Shown here in pieces: positions 29,157-37,153 of a stretch of DNA of 64,000 nt. A program made the translations under genes and the position numbers. A model generated the notes under the pieces. The model was not told where the DNA came from. It saw only the letters and a list, made by a program, of their open reading frames with translations, and searched no databases. The stretch lies in contig PNAE01000012.1 in the NCBI GenBank assembly GCA_003169895.1, positions 62,001 to 126,000 on the forward strand, given 5' to 3'. Positions within the stretch are counted from its first letter, which is position 1; every line of letters begins with the position of its first letter. This DNA is from Gemmatimonadota bacterium. GTDB taxonomy: Bacteria; Gemmatimonadota; Gemmatimonadetes; Gemmatimonadales; GWC2-71-9.

Positions 29157-30202
29157 CGGCCCCCGCCACCCCGACGACGCCGTTCGTCACCGTACTCGTG
29201 CCGTGCCGCAATGAGGGCCGGTTCATTGCGCCGTGTCTCGCATCCATCCTCGAGAACGGGTATCCCACGCACCGCTTGGAAGTTCTGGTCGTCGACGGCG
29301 CCAGCACCGATGACACCGCCGATCAGGTCCGGCGCTTCGCCGCCTCGCATCCGTCCGTGCGGTTGATCGACAACCCCCGTCGCGTGACGCCGGTCGCCCT
29401 CAATCTTGGTATCACCTCCGCGAAGGGCGCGTACATCCTCTGGATGAGCGCGCACAACACTTACCTCGCCGGCTACATCCGTGAATGTGTGGCCGCCGCC
29501 GAGCGTTTCGGCGTTGCCAATGTCGGTGGCGGCATCGAGACGGTGGCTCGTGACACCAACCTGATGGCGCCATTCGTGGTGGCCGCGTTGACGCACCGGT
29601 TCGGTGTTGGCTCATCTGCGTTCCGTCTGGCGTCCAGCGAGCCGCAGTGGGTGGACACCGTCTTCGGCGGCTGTTACCGCCGCGACGTGTTCGACCGCGT
29701 CGGTCTTTTCAACGAGGCCCTAACGCGCGGGCAGGACATGGAATTCAATCTGCGGCTGAAGCGGGCCGGCCTGCGGACTCTGCTACTGCCCACGGTCCGG
29801 AGCATCTACCACGCCCGGTCGCGCTACCTCGAATTCCTGCGCCACAACTGGACCAACGGCGTCTGGGCAATCCTGCCGTTCCGTTATGTGGAGCACCCAC
29901 CTGTCGGATTGCGTCACCTTATACCGATGACCTTCGCTGGGGCGTTGGTGACGGCGCTCGTCCTTGCCACAACCGTGCCACACGGGATCTGGGCGCTAGC
30001 CGCCTTAGGTTCCGCCTATATCCTTGCTGCTACGGCGGCGAGCGTGGATGTCGCCTTGCGGTTCCGGAATCCGTTATACCTGCTGGTGATGCCCTGGATG
30101 TTCCTGTCTTTGCACCTGAGTTACGGCGGAGGAAGCCTGTGGGGCGGCGCGCAGCTTGGCGGGGCGTGGCTCCGGAAGCGCGTGACGGGTTGGGACCGAT
30201 AG
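29153..30202 (+). CDS. Glycosyltransferase family 2, membrane-associated
   Basis: 349 residues with a GT-A core: FVTVLVPCRNEGRFIAPCL, VLVVDGASTDDTADQVRRF (nucleotide-binding Asp), the DxD-like region ILWMSAHNTYL (Asp replaced by Ser-Ala, which is unusual), and FGGCYRRDVFDRVGLFNEAL and RGQDMEFNLRLKRAG (catalytic-base region ED-like QD). Three hydrophobic segments near the C-terminus (~265-345) suggest membrane anchoring, as in ExoA-like succinoglycan transferases. ATG 29153 overlaps the flippase stop. Confidence 0.87.
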   Translation: MTAPATPTTPFVTVLVPCRNEGRFIAPCLASILENGYPTHRLEVLVVDGASTDDTADQVRRFAASHPSVRLIDNPRRVTPVALNLGITSAKGAYILWMSAHNTYLAGYIRECVAAAERFGVANVGGGIETVARDTNLMAPFVVAALTHRFGVGSSAFRLASSEPQWVDTVFGGCYRRDVFDRVGLFNEALTRGQDMEFNLRLKRAGLRTLLLPTVRSIYHARSRYLEFLRHNWTNGVWAILPFRYVEHPPVGLRHLIPMTFAGALVTALVLATTVPHGIWALAALGSAYILAATAASVDVALRFRNPLYLLVMPWMFLSLHLSYGGGSLWGGAQLGGAWLRKRVTGWDR

Positions 30203-30433
30203 CGGTACGAATAATTTCTCCTTCTATCGTCGAACGGGAAATTCAACGGTATTGCGTGGTCCGGTTGGGTGGTCCTTGTGCGAGACGTTAGCGGCCGATC
30301 TGACTCGATGCACCATCGACCCAATCTGTCCGCGCCGCTCTAGGCAAAGGCAGGCATGTCACGCGGCTGTGCGCGGGACTGAGATGCAGTCCCTCGAGCA
30401 CCTGCCGTGCCGAGTCGAACCCAGCGCCTTTGA

Positions 30434-30841
30434 GCTGAGGCAAGGCCCCGGTGGCCGGCTGGTCTACGGGAAACGCCGCCTCGGGCGCACCGTGAAGCCG
30501 CAGTCCGTCCAGGCAGCGCAGGACTCGTCCTTAATACCCCCGTTACTCCCAACAGCCTGACCAACAAGCTCTTCGAGTACATGAGTGCCGGACTGCCACT
30601 ACTGCTCGGTCTCAAGGGCGAAGCAGAGACGATCGTGAGGGAATGGGATTGTGGGTTGGTCTATGAGCCCGGGAATGCATACGATCTGGCGCGGGCGGTG
30701 GTGGAGCTCGTTGCGAATCCCGAACTCCGCTCGCCGCTGTCTTCGGGCTCCGCCAGAGCCTTCCGAACCTCGTTTGCCGAGGACGTCATCTACCCGCGTC
30801 TCGTGCAGTATCTCGAGGAGCAGGCTCGGGTGCGACGCTGA
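30434..30841 (+). pseudogene. Glycosyltransferase (GT4-like) C-terminal remnant
   Basis: From about base 30510 this frame reads GLVLNTPVTPNSLTNKLFEY, then MSAGLPLLLGLKGEAETIVR and CGLVYEPGNAYDLARAVVEL, an unmistakable C-terminal third of a WbuB-like GT4 enzyme. Upstream the frame hits TGA at 30431-30433, and the N-terminal two thirds cannot be found; 30203-30430 has no recognisable coding and is locally AT-richer. An ATG at 30581 could give an 86-residue peptide, but it lacks the catalytic half. Most likely a broken gene in the polysaccharide cluster. Confidence 0.75.
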
Positions 30842-30844
30842 GAC

Positions 30845-31648
30845 TCAGGGACGCACGCCGCGTACGTAGATCACCTTGAAGTCGGTGATCGGGCCCAGCT
30901 TCATGAGCTCGCGACGGGATTCGCTGAGGGCCCCATCGGTCAGTTCGGCCGGGATAGGCATCAGCTTGCCATATAGTAGGCGCTTCAGGCGCGCCCGGCC
31001 CTTGAGCGTCCGCGGCACGAGGCCGAGAGTGGTGAGGAGTTGGCGGGCGAGTGGCAGGATGGCTGCGGCCAACTTCGCGAGGGGTGAATGTCCCGACCTG
31101 ACCGGGAATCCCGCTTCGACAGTGACTCGGAACCCGCGCTGGGTCAAGGCCGCACGGAATTCGTCGCCGGTGTGGTAGTGAACACTGAACGGACTCGCCA
31201 CGAAGTCGGGACGCTCGGGATTGGCGTTGATGAAGAGGATCTCCGACGCTGACGCGAGAATCCGGGTGATTTCATCGAGCGCATGCTTCATATTCGGGAT
31301 GTAGTAGGTGGCCTCGAAAAAGAGGAGGACATCGAAGCTGGAGGACTTGAAGGGAAGGTGTTCCGCCGTGAGACGGACCAGGGGGATCCGTGTGCCGTAG
31401 TGCTGCCTCCCGGAGGCCAGAAGGGACTGGGAGTAGTCTCCCCCGACTGTCAGGCGGGCCCGGCGGGCGATCAGGCCCAAGCCGAGACCCGCACCGCAGC
31501 CGAGTTCCAGCACACGCCGACCCGCGGCGGCCTCGGCCGCCAGGGCGTAGCGGGTAGCCATCATCTGGGCTGCCTCGGAGGTGAGGCCCCCGCCCGTGGT
31601 CTCGGTGATGTCCTCGTAGCGCGGTCGGCTGGCGTCGAGCTTGGGCAT
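30845..31648 (-). CDS. SAM-dependent methyltransferase (class I)
   Basis: 267 residues. Motif I RRVLELGCGAGLGLGLIARR binds S-adenosylmethionine, and LTAEHLPFKSSSFDVLLFFE is the usual post-I/II region of the Methyltransf_11 group. The C-terminal part is basic (RTLKGRARLKRLLYGK). It may O-methylate a sugar of the repeat unit, but the substrate is unknown. ATG 31648 was chosen as the first start before a normal N-terminus; the open frame extends much further upstream only because of GC-rich composition. It is the only minus-strand gene in this cluster and is divergent from the next gene. Confidence 0.85.
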   Translation of the reverse strand: MPKLDASRPRYEDITETTGGGLTSEAAQMMATRYALAAEAAAGRRVLELGCGAGLGLGLIARRARLTVGGDYSQSLLASGRQHYGTRIPLVRLTAEHLPFKSSSFDVLLFFEATYYIPNMKHALDEITRILASASEILFINANPERPDFVASPFSVHYHTGDEFRAALTQRGFRVTVEAGFPVRSGHSPLAKLAAAILPLARQLLTTLGLVPRTLKGRARLKRLLYGKLMPIPAELTDGALSESRRELMKLGPITDFKVIYVRGVRP

Positions 31649-31690
31649 CGTGCTCCAGGCATGAGCTTCATTAACTGTTGGAATCACGTA

Positions 31691-31696
31691 TATCTT
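31691..31696 (+). promoter_or_regulatory. Putative -10 element TATCTT
   Basis: TATCTT sits 28 bases before the ATG of the TylF-like gene in the 75-base divergent gap. TTCATT (31667-31672), 18 bases upstream, is a weak -35 candidate. Confidence 0.4.
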
Positions 31697-31723
31697 AGTT
31701 TCAGACGCCAGCGCGGACAATTC

Positions 31724-32455
31724 ATGAAGAAGTTTCGCACAGCCGCCGAGGAGGAAGTGGGCGCCAACATCGAACGAATATTTAACGCATCTGCTGATTC
31801 TGTCTCCGTGCGGCTGGAGAATTTCCCCAAGTACATCCGTCGCCAACACCTGAAGCGGTTTCTCGCCCTGTACGAAGTCTTCAAACTGGTCCTTCCGGTG
31901 AAGGGATCCGTCGTCGACTGTGGCGTATTCCGCGGCTTCAGCTTCATGAGCTGGGCCAAGCTGAGCGCCATGCTCGAACCGGAGAACCTCACACGGCGCA
32001 TCTACGGCTTCGACACATTCGCGGGCTTCCCATCGGTCTCGGAGCGCGATCGCAACGCCGTCGTGGACATTACCAAGGGCGGTCTTGCGGCAAGCTCGTA
32101 CGACGAGCTTCAATCGCTGATCAGCGAATTCGACCGCGACCGGTTCCTCGGCCACGTCGACAAGGCGCACCTCATCAAGGGTGACGTCTGCGAGTCGATT
32201 CCCAGGTTCGTGGAGGAGCACCCGCACTTGCTCGTGAGCCTCCTCTTCATCGATCTCGATCTGTATGACCCCACAAAGTGCGCGCTCCATCACTTCCTGC
32301 CGCGGATGCCAAAAGGCGCCGTGGTGGCCTTCGACGAGCTCGACAATCCCCAATGGCCCGGCGAGACGCTGGCTGCGATCGAGGAGTTCACCTCGCGACG
32401 ACTGGAGCTGCGGCGCCTCGAGTGGGATCCCTACATCGCGTACGCCGTCCTGTGA
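31724..32455 (+). CDS. TylF/MycF-type O-methyltransferase
   Basis: 243 residues. VVDCGVFRGFSFMSWAKL is the SAM-binding motif of this family, IYGFDTFAGFP follows, and LLFIDLDLYDPTKCALHHFL with GAVVAFDELDNPQWPGET carries the metal-binding acidic residues seen in macrocin O-methyltransferase (TylF) relatives. These enzymes methylate sugar hydroxyls in a metal-dependent way and are frequent in polysaccharide clusters. ATG 31724 was chosen; the upstream open frame overlaps the divergent methyltransferase and is a shadow. Confidence 0.87.
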   Translation: MKKFRTAAEEEVGANIERIFNASADSVSVRLENFPKYIRRQHLKRFLALYEVFKLVLPVKGSVVDCGVFRGFSFMSWAKLSAMLEPENLTRRIYGFDTFAGFPSVSERDRNAVVDITKGGLAASSYDELQSLISEFDRDRFLGHVDKAHLIKGDVCESIPRFVEEHPHLLVSLLFIDLDLYDPTKCALHHFLPRMPKGAVVAFDELDNPQWPGETLAAIEEFTSRRLELRRLEWDPYIAYAVL

Positions 32456-32479
32456 CCCTTCGCTCTCTCGGGTAACGAC

Positions 32480-33601
32480 ATGACTGCCATCACGCCCCGG
32501 TCGATTCCCTTCTTCAACTACGCGGGCGCCTTCGCCGCGGAGGAAGACACCTACATCGGGATCTTCCGTGACATCCTCCGTCGCGGTGCATTCATCCAGC
32601 AGCGGGACCTGGTCGAGTTCGAGGCGCGGCTGGCCGCCTATCTGGGCGTGAACCACGCCATCGGTGTCGGGAACGCGACCGACGGACTCCTGATGGCCTT
32701 CCGCGCGGCGGGGATCAAGCCCGGCGACGAGGTGATCTTCCCTTCACACACCATGGTGGCCTCCCCTGCGTCCGCCGCGCAGTGCGGCGGCGTACCGGTG
32801 CCCGTCGACTGTCGCGACGATCACCTCATCGATCCCGCCGCGATCGAGCGGGCCATCACCCCCCGCACCCGTTTCCTGCTGCCGGTGCACCTCAACGGCC
32901 GCACGTGCGACATGGACGCGATTACGGCCATGGCGAAGCAGCACAACCTGACAATCATCGAGGACGCGGCGCAAGGACTCGGATCAAAGTTCCGAGACCG
33001 GTACGCCGGAACGTGGGGCCTTGCCGCGGCCTACAGCTTCTACCCGGCCAAGATCCTGGGCTGTATGGGGGACGGCGGCGCCATCGTGACCAACGATGCC
33101 GGGATCGCGCACCGGATCCGACTGCTCCGCGATCACGGCCGTGACGAGGTCGGCGAGGTAATGATGTGGGGCCTCAATAGCCGCCTCGACAACCTGCAGG
33201 CCGCCATTCTCGATCACCAGTTCAAGGACTACCAGACGATCATCGACCGCCGCCGCACCATCGCGTCGCTTTACCAGCAGGAGTTGGGCGACGTGACGCA
33301 GCTGACGCTGCCGCCGGCGCCGGGGAGCGACCCGGACCATTACGACACCTTCCAGAACTACGAGATCGAGGCTGATCGCCGCGACGAGTTGAAGGCGTTC
33401 CTGAAGGACCGTGACATCGGCACCCTGATCCAGTGGGGCGGCAAGGCGGTGCACCAGTTCCACGCCTTGGGCTTCAAGGTCTCGCTTCCTAATACCGAGC
33501 GGATGTTCCAGCGGTGCCTGATGATCCCGATGAATCTCACGTTGAGCGACGAAGACGCGCGCTACGTCGCCGGAGTGATCCGCGAGTTCTACGGGTGCTG
33601 A
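32480..33601 (+). CDS. DegT/DnrJ/EryC1/StrS sugar aminotransferase
   Basis: 373-residue PLP enzyme, second of its type in the window but clearly distinct from the one at 5208. Key sites: GVGNATDGLLMAFRAAGI (PLP phosphate contact), IIEDAAQGLGSKF (Asp) and AYSFYPAKILGCMGDGGA (Schiff-base Lys), then WGLNSRLDNLQAAIL. It should aminate a keto-sugar nucleotide for the repeat unit. ATG 32480 lies 24 bases after the methyltransferase stop. It overlaps the transketolase N-terminal gene by 7 bases. Confidence 0.92.
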   Translation: MTAITPRSIPFFNYAGAFAAEEDTYIGIFRDILRRGAFIQQRDLVEFEARLAAYLGVNHAIGVGNATDGLLMAFRAAGIKPGDEVIFPSHTMVASPASAAQCGGVPVPVDCRDDHLIDPAAIERAITPRTRFLLPVHLNGRTCDMDAITAMAKQHNLTIIEDAAQGLGSKFRDRYAGTWGLAAAYSFYPAKILGCMGDGGAIVTNDAGIAHRIRLLRDHGRDEVGEVMMWGLNSRLDNLQAAILDHQFKDYQTIIDRRRTIASLYQQELGDVTQLTLPPAPGSDPDHYDTFQNYEIEADRRDELKAFLKDRDIGTLIQWGGKAVHQFHALGFKVSLPNTERMFQRCLMIPMNLTLSDEDARYVAGVIREFYGC

Positions 33602-34431
33602 ATGCGGCGGCGCCGGAAGGCGCTATCGACAGCCGCGCGCTCGCGAAGAAGATCCGCATCCATGCGCTCCACATGACGAGTCGGGGCGGCAGTTCGCACA
33701 TCGGCGCGGTGCTGTCAATGGCCGACATCGTTGCCGTGCTCTACGGCGGCGTGCTTCAAGTCGATCCGAAGGATCCGACGTGGCCCGCCCGCGACCGGTT
33801 CATTCTCTCCAAGGGTCACGCTGGCGCCGGCGTGTACGCCGCTCTTGCCGAACGCGGCTTCATGCCGGTCGAGAGACTCAAGACCCACTACCAGGACGGC
33901 TCGGATCTGAGCGGCCACGTGTCGCACAAGGGGATTCCGGGCGTCGAACTCTCGACCGGCTCCCTCGGTCACGGGCTATCGGTCGGATCGGGGATGGCTC
34001 TCGGCGCGAAGCGCGACGGCGCGGGCCACCGCGTGTTCGTCCTGCTCAGCGACGGCGAGTGCGACGAGGGGTCGAACTGGGAGGCCATTCTTTTTGCCAG
34101 CCATCACAAGCTCGACAACCTCGTCGCGGTGGTGGACTACAACAAGATTCAAAGCCTTGCTTCGGTGCCCGAGACGCTGGCGCTGGAACCGTTTGCCGAT
34201 AAGTGGCGCGCGTTCGGGTGGGCGGTTGTCGAGTGCAACGGCCACGATCACGACGCGCTGCACGCCACCCTTACTGACGTGCCGGCTCGTGCCGGCGTGC
34301 CCACGGTGGTGCTGTGCCACACGACCAAGGGAAAGGGCGTGTCGTTCATGGAGAATACAGTACTGTGGCACTACCGTACTGCGAAGGGCGAAGAGTTCGA
34401 CCGCGCGCTGGCGGAGCTGGAGGCGCAGTGA
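33595..34431 (+). CDS. Transketolase N-terminal subunit
   Basis: 278 residues, the thiamine-diphosphate PP-domain half of a split transketolase. Seen: HALHMTSRGGSSHIGAVLSM, FILSKGHAGAGVYAALAERG, GSLGHGLSVGSGMALGAK and the TPP/metal motif LSDGECDEGSNWEA, with HTTKGKGVSFMEN at the end. GTG 33595 lies inside the end of the aminotransferase gene. The partner half follows with GTGA overlap. Two-gene transketolases in polysaccharide clusters are thought to transfer two-carbon units to unusual keto-sugars; that role here is inference. Central pentose metabolism is the alternative. Confidence 0.92.
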   Translation: MLNAAAPEGAIDSRALAKKIRIHALHMTSRGGSSHIGAVLSMADIVAVLYGGVLQVDPKDPTWPARDRFILSKGHAGAGVYAALAERGFMPVERLKTHYQDGSDLSGHVSHKGIPGVELSTGSLGHGLSVGSGMALGAKRDGAGHRVFVLLSDGECDEGSNWEAILFASHHKLDNLVAVVDYNKIQSLASVPETLALEPFADKWRAFGWAVVECNGHDHDALHATLTDVPARAGVPTVVLCHTTKGKGVSFMENTVLWHYRTAKGEEFDRALAELEAQ

Positions 34432-35375
34432 GAGACGCTTTCGTCGCGCGGTTGATGCGTCTCGCCGAGGCCAACCCGCGGCTGTTCCTGATCACCGGCG
34501 ACCTGGGGTTCGGCGTGTTGACCAGGTTCGAGGCGGCGCGGTCGGCCCAGTTCCTCAACGCCGGCGTGGCCGAATCCAACATGACGGGACTGGCCACCGG
34601 GCTGGCGCTCAGTGGGCGCGTGGTCTTCACATATTCCATCGCGAACTTTCCGACCTTGCGCTGCCTCGAGCAGCTGCGCAACGACGCCGCCTATCACGAG
34701 GCCAACGTGAAGGTGGTCGCGATCGGCGGCGGGTTCAGTTACGGAGCACTTGGGATGTCGCACCACGCCACGGAAGATCTCGCCATCCTCCGGGCCATCC
34801 CGGGTATCACGGTGGTCGCGCCCGGCTGTATCTGGGAGGTCGAAGAAGCGACGGAGGCCATCGCCACCACTCCCGGGGTCTGCTACTTGCGGCTCGACAA
34901 GTCGAGCGCGGGGCGTACCGACCGGCCAGGTGAGGTGTTCGAGTTGGGGAACATTCGTACTCTGCGCGAGGGGACCGACGTGACACTGGTGGCGACGGGT
35001 GGTATCCTCGGCGTGGCATTGGCGGCCGCCGAGTCGCTGGCTGCTGAAGGGATCCAAGCACGTGTGCTGAGCGTGCACACCCTGCGCCCGTTTGATGCGG
35101 AGACGGTGTTCCGCGCGTGCCGTGAGACCGGCGGCTTGATCACGATTGAAGAACACGTGGTCGACGGTGGGTTGGGAGGGCTAGTGGCCGAGACGTGTCT
35201 CGAGGCGGGAGTGGTGCCGCAGGCGTTCCATCGCATCGGCCTGCGCGCGGGGTTCTCCTCCATCGTGGGCTCGCAGGAGTACCTGAGGACTCGCTACGGC
35301 ATGGACGCCGAGGCGGTGGTGACGAGGGCCCGGGCCATGGTGCGATACGGGGCGTCGGCGGGCGCGACTCAATGA
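34428..35375 (+). CDS. Transketolase C-terminal subunit
   Basis: 315 residues, the pyrimidine-binding and C-terminal half of the split transketolase. Seen: LFLITGDLGFGVLTRF, FLNAGVAESNMTGLATGLAL (Glu that activates TPP is in GVAESN), GALGMSHHATEDLAILRAIP and the C-terminal VTLVATGGILGVALAAAESL. GTG start overlaps the stop of the N-terminal subunit gene, and its stop overlaps the sugar transferase ATG, so the halves are made in step. Confidence 0.92.
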   Translation: MRDAFVARLMRLAEANPRLFLITGDLGFGVLTRFEAARSAQFLNAGVAESNMTGLATGLALSGRVVFTYSIANFPTLRCLEQLRNDAAYHEANVKVVAIGGGFSYGALGMSHHATEDLAILRAIPGITVVAPGCIWEVEEATEAIATTPGVCYLRLDKSSAGRTDRPGEVFELGNIRTLREGTDVTLVATGGILGVALAAAESLAAEGIQARVLSVHTLRPFDAETVFRACRETGGLITIEEHVVDGGLGGLVAETCLEAGVVPQAFHRIGLRAGFSSIVGSQEYLRTRYGMDAEAVVTRARAMVRYGASAGATQ

Positions 35376-36100
35376 AAAGGCTGCTCGACGTGGCCGCGGG
35401 TGTCTTCGGCCTGTTGTTGGGCAGCATCATTCTCATACCGGCGATGATCGCGGTGTGGCTTCAGGACTGGCATTCACCGTTCTACATCGCTTCGCGCGCC
35501 GGGGTTGGCGGGACGCCGTTCCGCATGGTGAAGCTGCGGTCGATGAAGATCTTTGCCGACGCGACCGGCGTTATGTCCACGGCGGCCGGCGACCCGCGCA
35601 TCACCTGGGTGGGGCGGTTCGTGCGTCGTTGGAAGCTCGATGAACTGACACAGCTCTGGAACGTGTTGCGGGGAGACATGAGCTTGGTGGGCCCGCGGCC
35701 ACAGGTGATGCAGGACGTGGCGCTCTACACCGCCGAGGAGCGGCGCCTCCTCACGGTGCGCCCCGGCATCACCGACATGGCCTCGATCGTGTTCGCCGAC
35801 GAGGGCGAGATCTTGCGGGGCGCGGCGGACCCGGACCTGCGGTACAACCAGCTCATCCGGCCGTGGAAGTCGAGGCTTGCGCTTCTGTATGTGGACAAGA
35901 AGCCCTCAATCGGCACCGACCTGCAATTGGTCTGGCTAACGGTGATGAACTCGTTATCGCGGGAGCGTGCGCTACCCGCTGTGGCCGCGATCGCGCACCG
36001 TCTTGGCGGTGGCGACGAACTGGCCCGGGTGGCCCTGCGCAGGGCGCCGCTGCAGGATGCGCCGCCGCCGGGGGCGAGCGAGGTGTTCCGGAAGGATTAG
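35372..36100 (+). CDS. Bacterial sugar transferase, initiating enzyme of the polysaccharide
   Basis: 242 residues. Starts MKRLLDVAAGVFGLLLGSII with the re-entrant membrane helix, then GTPFRMVKLRSM, ITWVGRFVRRWKLDELTQLW and NVLRGDMSLVGPRPQVMQDV, the core of the PglC/WcaJ C-terminal domain that attaches the first sugar-1-phosphate to undecaprenyl phosphate. The region after residue 130 departs from the usual form (TDMASIVFADEGEILRG), a variant known in single-domain members. Its C-terminal tail runs directly into the truncated copy that follows. Confidence 0.9.
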   Translation: MKRLLDVAAGVFGLLLGSIILIPAMIAVWLQDWHSPFYIASRAGVGGTPFRMVKLRSMKIFADATGVMSTAAGDPRITWVGRFVRRWKLDELTQLWNVLRGDMSLVGPRPQVMQDVALYTAEERRLLTVRPGITDMASIVFADEGEILRGAADPDLRYNQLIRPWKSRLALLYVDKKPSIGTDLQLVWLTVMNSLSRERALPAVAAIAHRLGGGDELARVALRRAPLQDAPPPGASEVFRKD

Positions 36101-36117
36101 GCGCGGCCCACGATACC

Positions 36118-36507
36118 ATGCGCGTCGACACCCCGGCGGTCGCGACGCACCTGCTGACCGACGCGCGGTCCCGGCTCACCCCCATCGGCGGGTTCCTGCG
36201 CCGGACCAGCCTCGACGAGCTGCCGCAGTTGTGGTGCGTTCTGCGGGGAGACATGAGCTTTGTGGGTCCGCGCCCGGCGCTCTTCAATCAGGACGACCTG
36301 GTGACTCTCCGTACCGAGCAGGGCGTGCACCAGCTGTTGCCGGGTGTGACCGGCTGGGCACAGATCAACGGGCGGGACGAGTTGTCGATCGCCGACAAAG
36401 TGCGGCTGGATGCCGAGTATCTGCGGCGCCGCTCGATCTGGTTTGACCTGCGGATCCTGATGCTGACGGTGCGGCGCGTCGTCCGGAGCGAGGGCGTGTC
36501 GCACTGA
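36118..36507 (+). pseudogene. 5'-truncated second sugar transferase
   Basis: The frame from ATG 36118 gives 129 residues: MRVDTPAVATHLLTDARSRL, GGFLRRTSLDELPQLWCVLR, GDMSFVGPRPALFNQDDL, LLPGVTGWAQINGRDELSIA and an end at EGVSH. This is a near-standard sugar transferase catalytic domain missing its first ~65 residues, including the membrane helix and the K/RFRSM loop. The sequence before 36118 belongs to the previous gene. It probably arose by deletion between two tandem sugar transferase genes and is likely inactive. Confidence 0.78.
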
Positions 36508-36626
36508 GCGGTCGCCGGGCGGGAGCAGCTGTTGTGGCGGCATGCCGCGCTCGGTGAAGGGTGCGTCGTGGTCTTGGGGAAGCTGTTTGCGAGGAACTGA
36601 TGTGCGAGCTTGCGGCTGGGAACGCC

Positions 36627-36656
36627 AAAGGGGCCGCAGAATTCTGCGGCCCCTTT
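36627..36656. terminator. Perfect palindrome, likely bidirectional terminator
   Basis: Fifteen-base arms reading AAAGGGGCCGCAGAA and its complement meet at a central GAATTC. The hairpin is very GC-rich and ends in TTTG on the plus strand (AAA on the other side), consistent with termination from both directions at the end of the polysaccharide operon. Confidence 0.8.
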
Positions 36657-36780
36657 GTTGGTGGCGGAGAAGCCACGCAGCACACTCGAAACGTGCCTGC
36701 ACTGTAGCGCTCACGTGTCGCCGAGTCAATGCGAGGTACTGGTACAGTTTGACGAATCCGCGCCATTGCTGAGTTTGGAT

Positions 36781-36805
36781 TGCCCGGGCATGTTGCCGGG
36801 CATTT
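36781..36805 (+). terminator. Hairpin upstream of the collagen-like micro-ORF
   Basis: TGCCCGG (36781-36787) pairs with CCGGGCA (36796-36802) around an 8-base loop and is followed by TTTG. It lies about 75 bases before the micro-ORF, so it could be a weak terminator or an attenuator in that gene's leader. Confidence 0.45.
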
Positions 36806-36877
36806 GTCGTTGTGGTGAGTTTACCACGGTGTTCGTCCCTTGCCATGCAGGTTCCTCGAATCGATTGGAGTATCACA

Positions 36878-37021
36878 ATGGGAAACGATGCAAAGCCGGG
36901 ACAGGGTGGCGCTGGTGGGGCCGGTGGCGGTGCCGGTGGCGGTGCCGGTAAGCCGGGTCAGCCGGGTAAGCCGGGTCAGCCGGGTCAGCCGGGTAAGCCG
37001 GGCGCACCAAAGCCGAAGTAG
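36878..37021 (+). CDS. Collagen-like Gly/Pro-rich micro-protein
   Basis: 47 residues with its own ribosome site (TTGGAG, about 8 bases before ATG 36878). The product starts MGNDAKPGQ, runs through a Gly-Ala block (GGAGGAGGGAGGGAG) and then seven Gly-X-Pro triplets (GKP, GQP, GAP), ending KPK. Gly-X-Pro triplets are the collagen-like pattern, but seven are too few for a stable free triple helix by themselves. It has no signal peptide. The DNA is an 18-base-scale imperfect tandem repeat of GGTAAGCCGGGTCAGCCG type. Function unknown. Confidence 0.6.
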   Translation: MGNDAKPGQGGAGGAGGGAGGGAGKPGQPGKPGQPGQPGKPGAPKPK

Positions 37022-37061
37022 CGGGTCGCTGACCAAAAAATCCGCTGGCGAAGCGATGCGA

Positions 37062-37092
37062 TGAAAGGCGTCCTGATCATGGGCGCCTTTCA
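37062..37092 (+). terminator. Hairpin after the micro-ORF
   Basis: TGAAAGGCG (37062-37070) pairs with CGCCTTTCA (37084-37092) around a 13-base loop. There is no long T-run, though TTT lies inside the 3' arm. It is placed 40 bases after the micro-ORF stop, as expected for a transcript end. Confidence 0.6.
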
Positions 37093-37153
37093 AACCGTAC
37101 CAGTACCCAATGCCAGGGTGCGGATGGGGAGTGTCCTAGTTTGAGCCGTCACA

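Larger units (their letters stand above)
36508..36877. other. Intergenic region after the polysaccharide cluster
   Basis: About 370 bases without a convincing gene. It holds a perfect 30-base palindrome (36627-36656) and a second hairpin (36781-36802), listed separately. TTGACG occurs at 36749-36754, but no good -10 follows at 16-18 bases. A 113-codon Cys-containing frame across it (36610-36951) overlaps both hairpins and the micro-ORF and looks spurious. Confidence 0.5.

Noticed and set aside
31283-31723. 147-codon N-terminal extension of the TylF-like gene
   Set aside because: The extension is antisense to the methyltransferase gene and has no homologous pattern; a normal start with promoter-like sequence exists at 31724.
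30845-32656. 603-codon minus frame extending far upstream of the class I methyltransferase
   Set aside because: Only the part after 31648 (methyltransferase) has motifs; the rest is antisense to the TylF-like gene.
36610-36951. 113-codon Cys-containing frame in the intergenic region
   Set aside because: It runs through two hairpins and the Gly/Pro repeat in another frame, and its start has no ribosome site.
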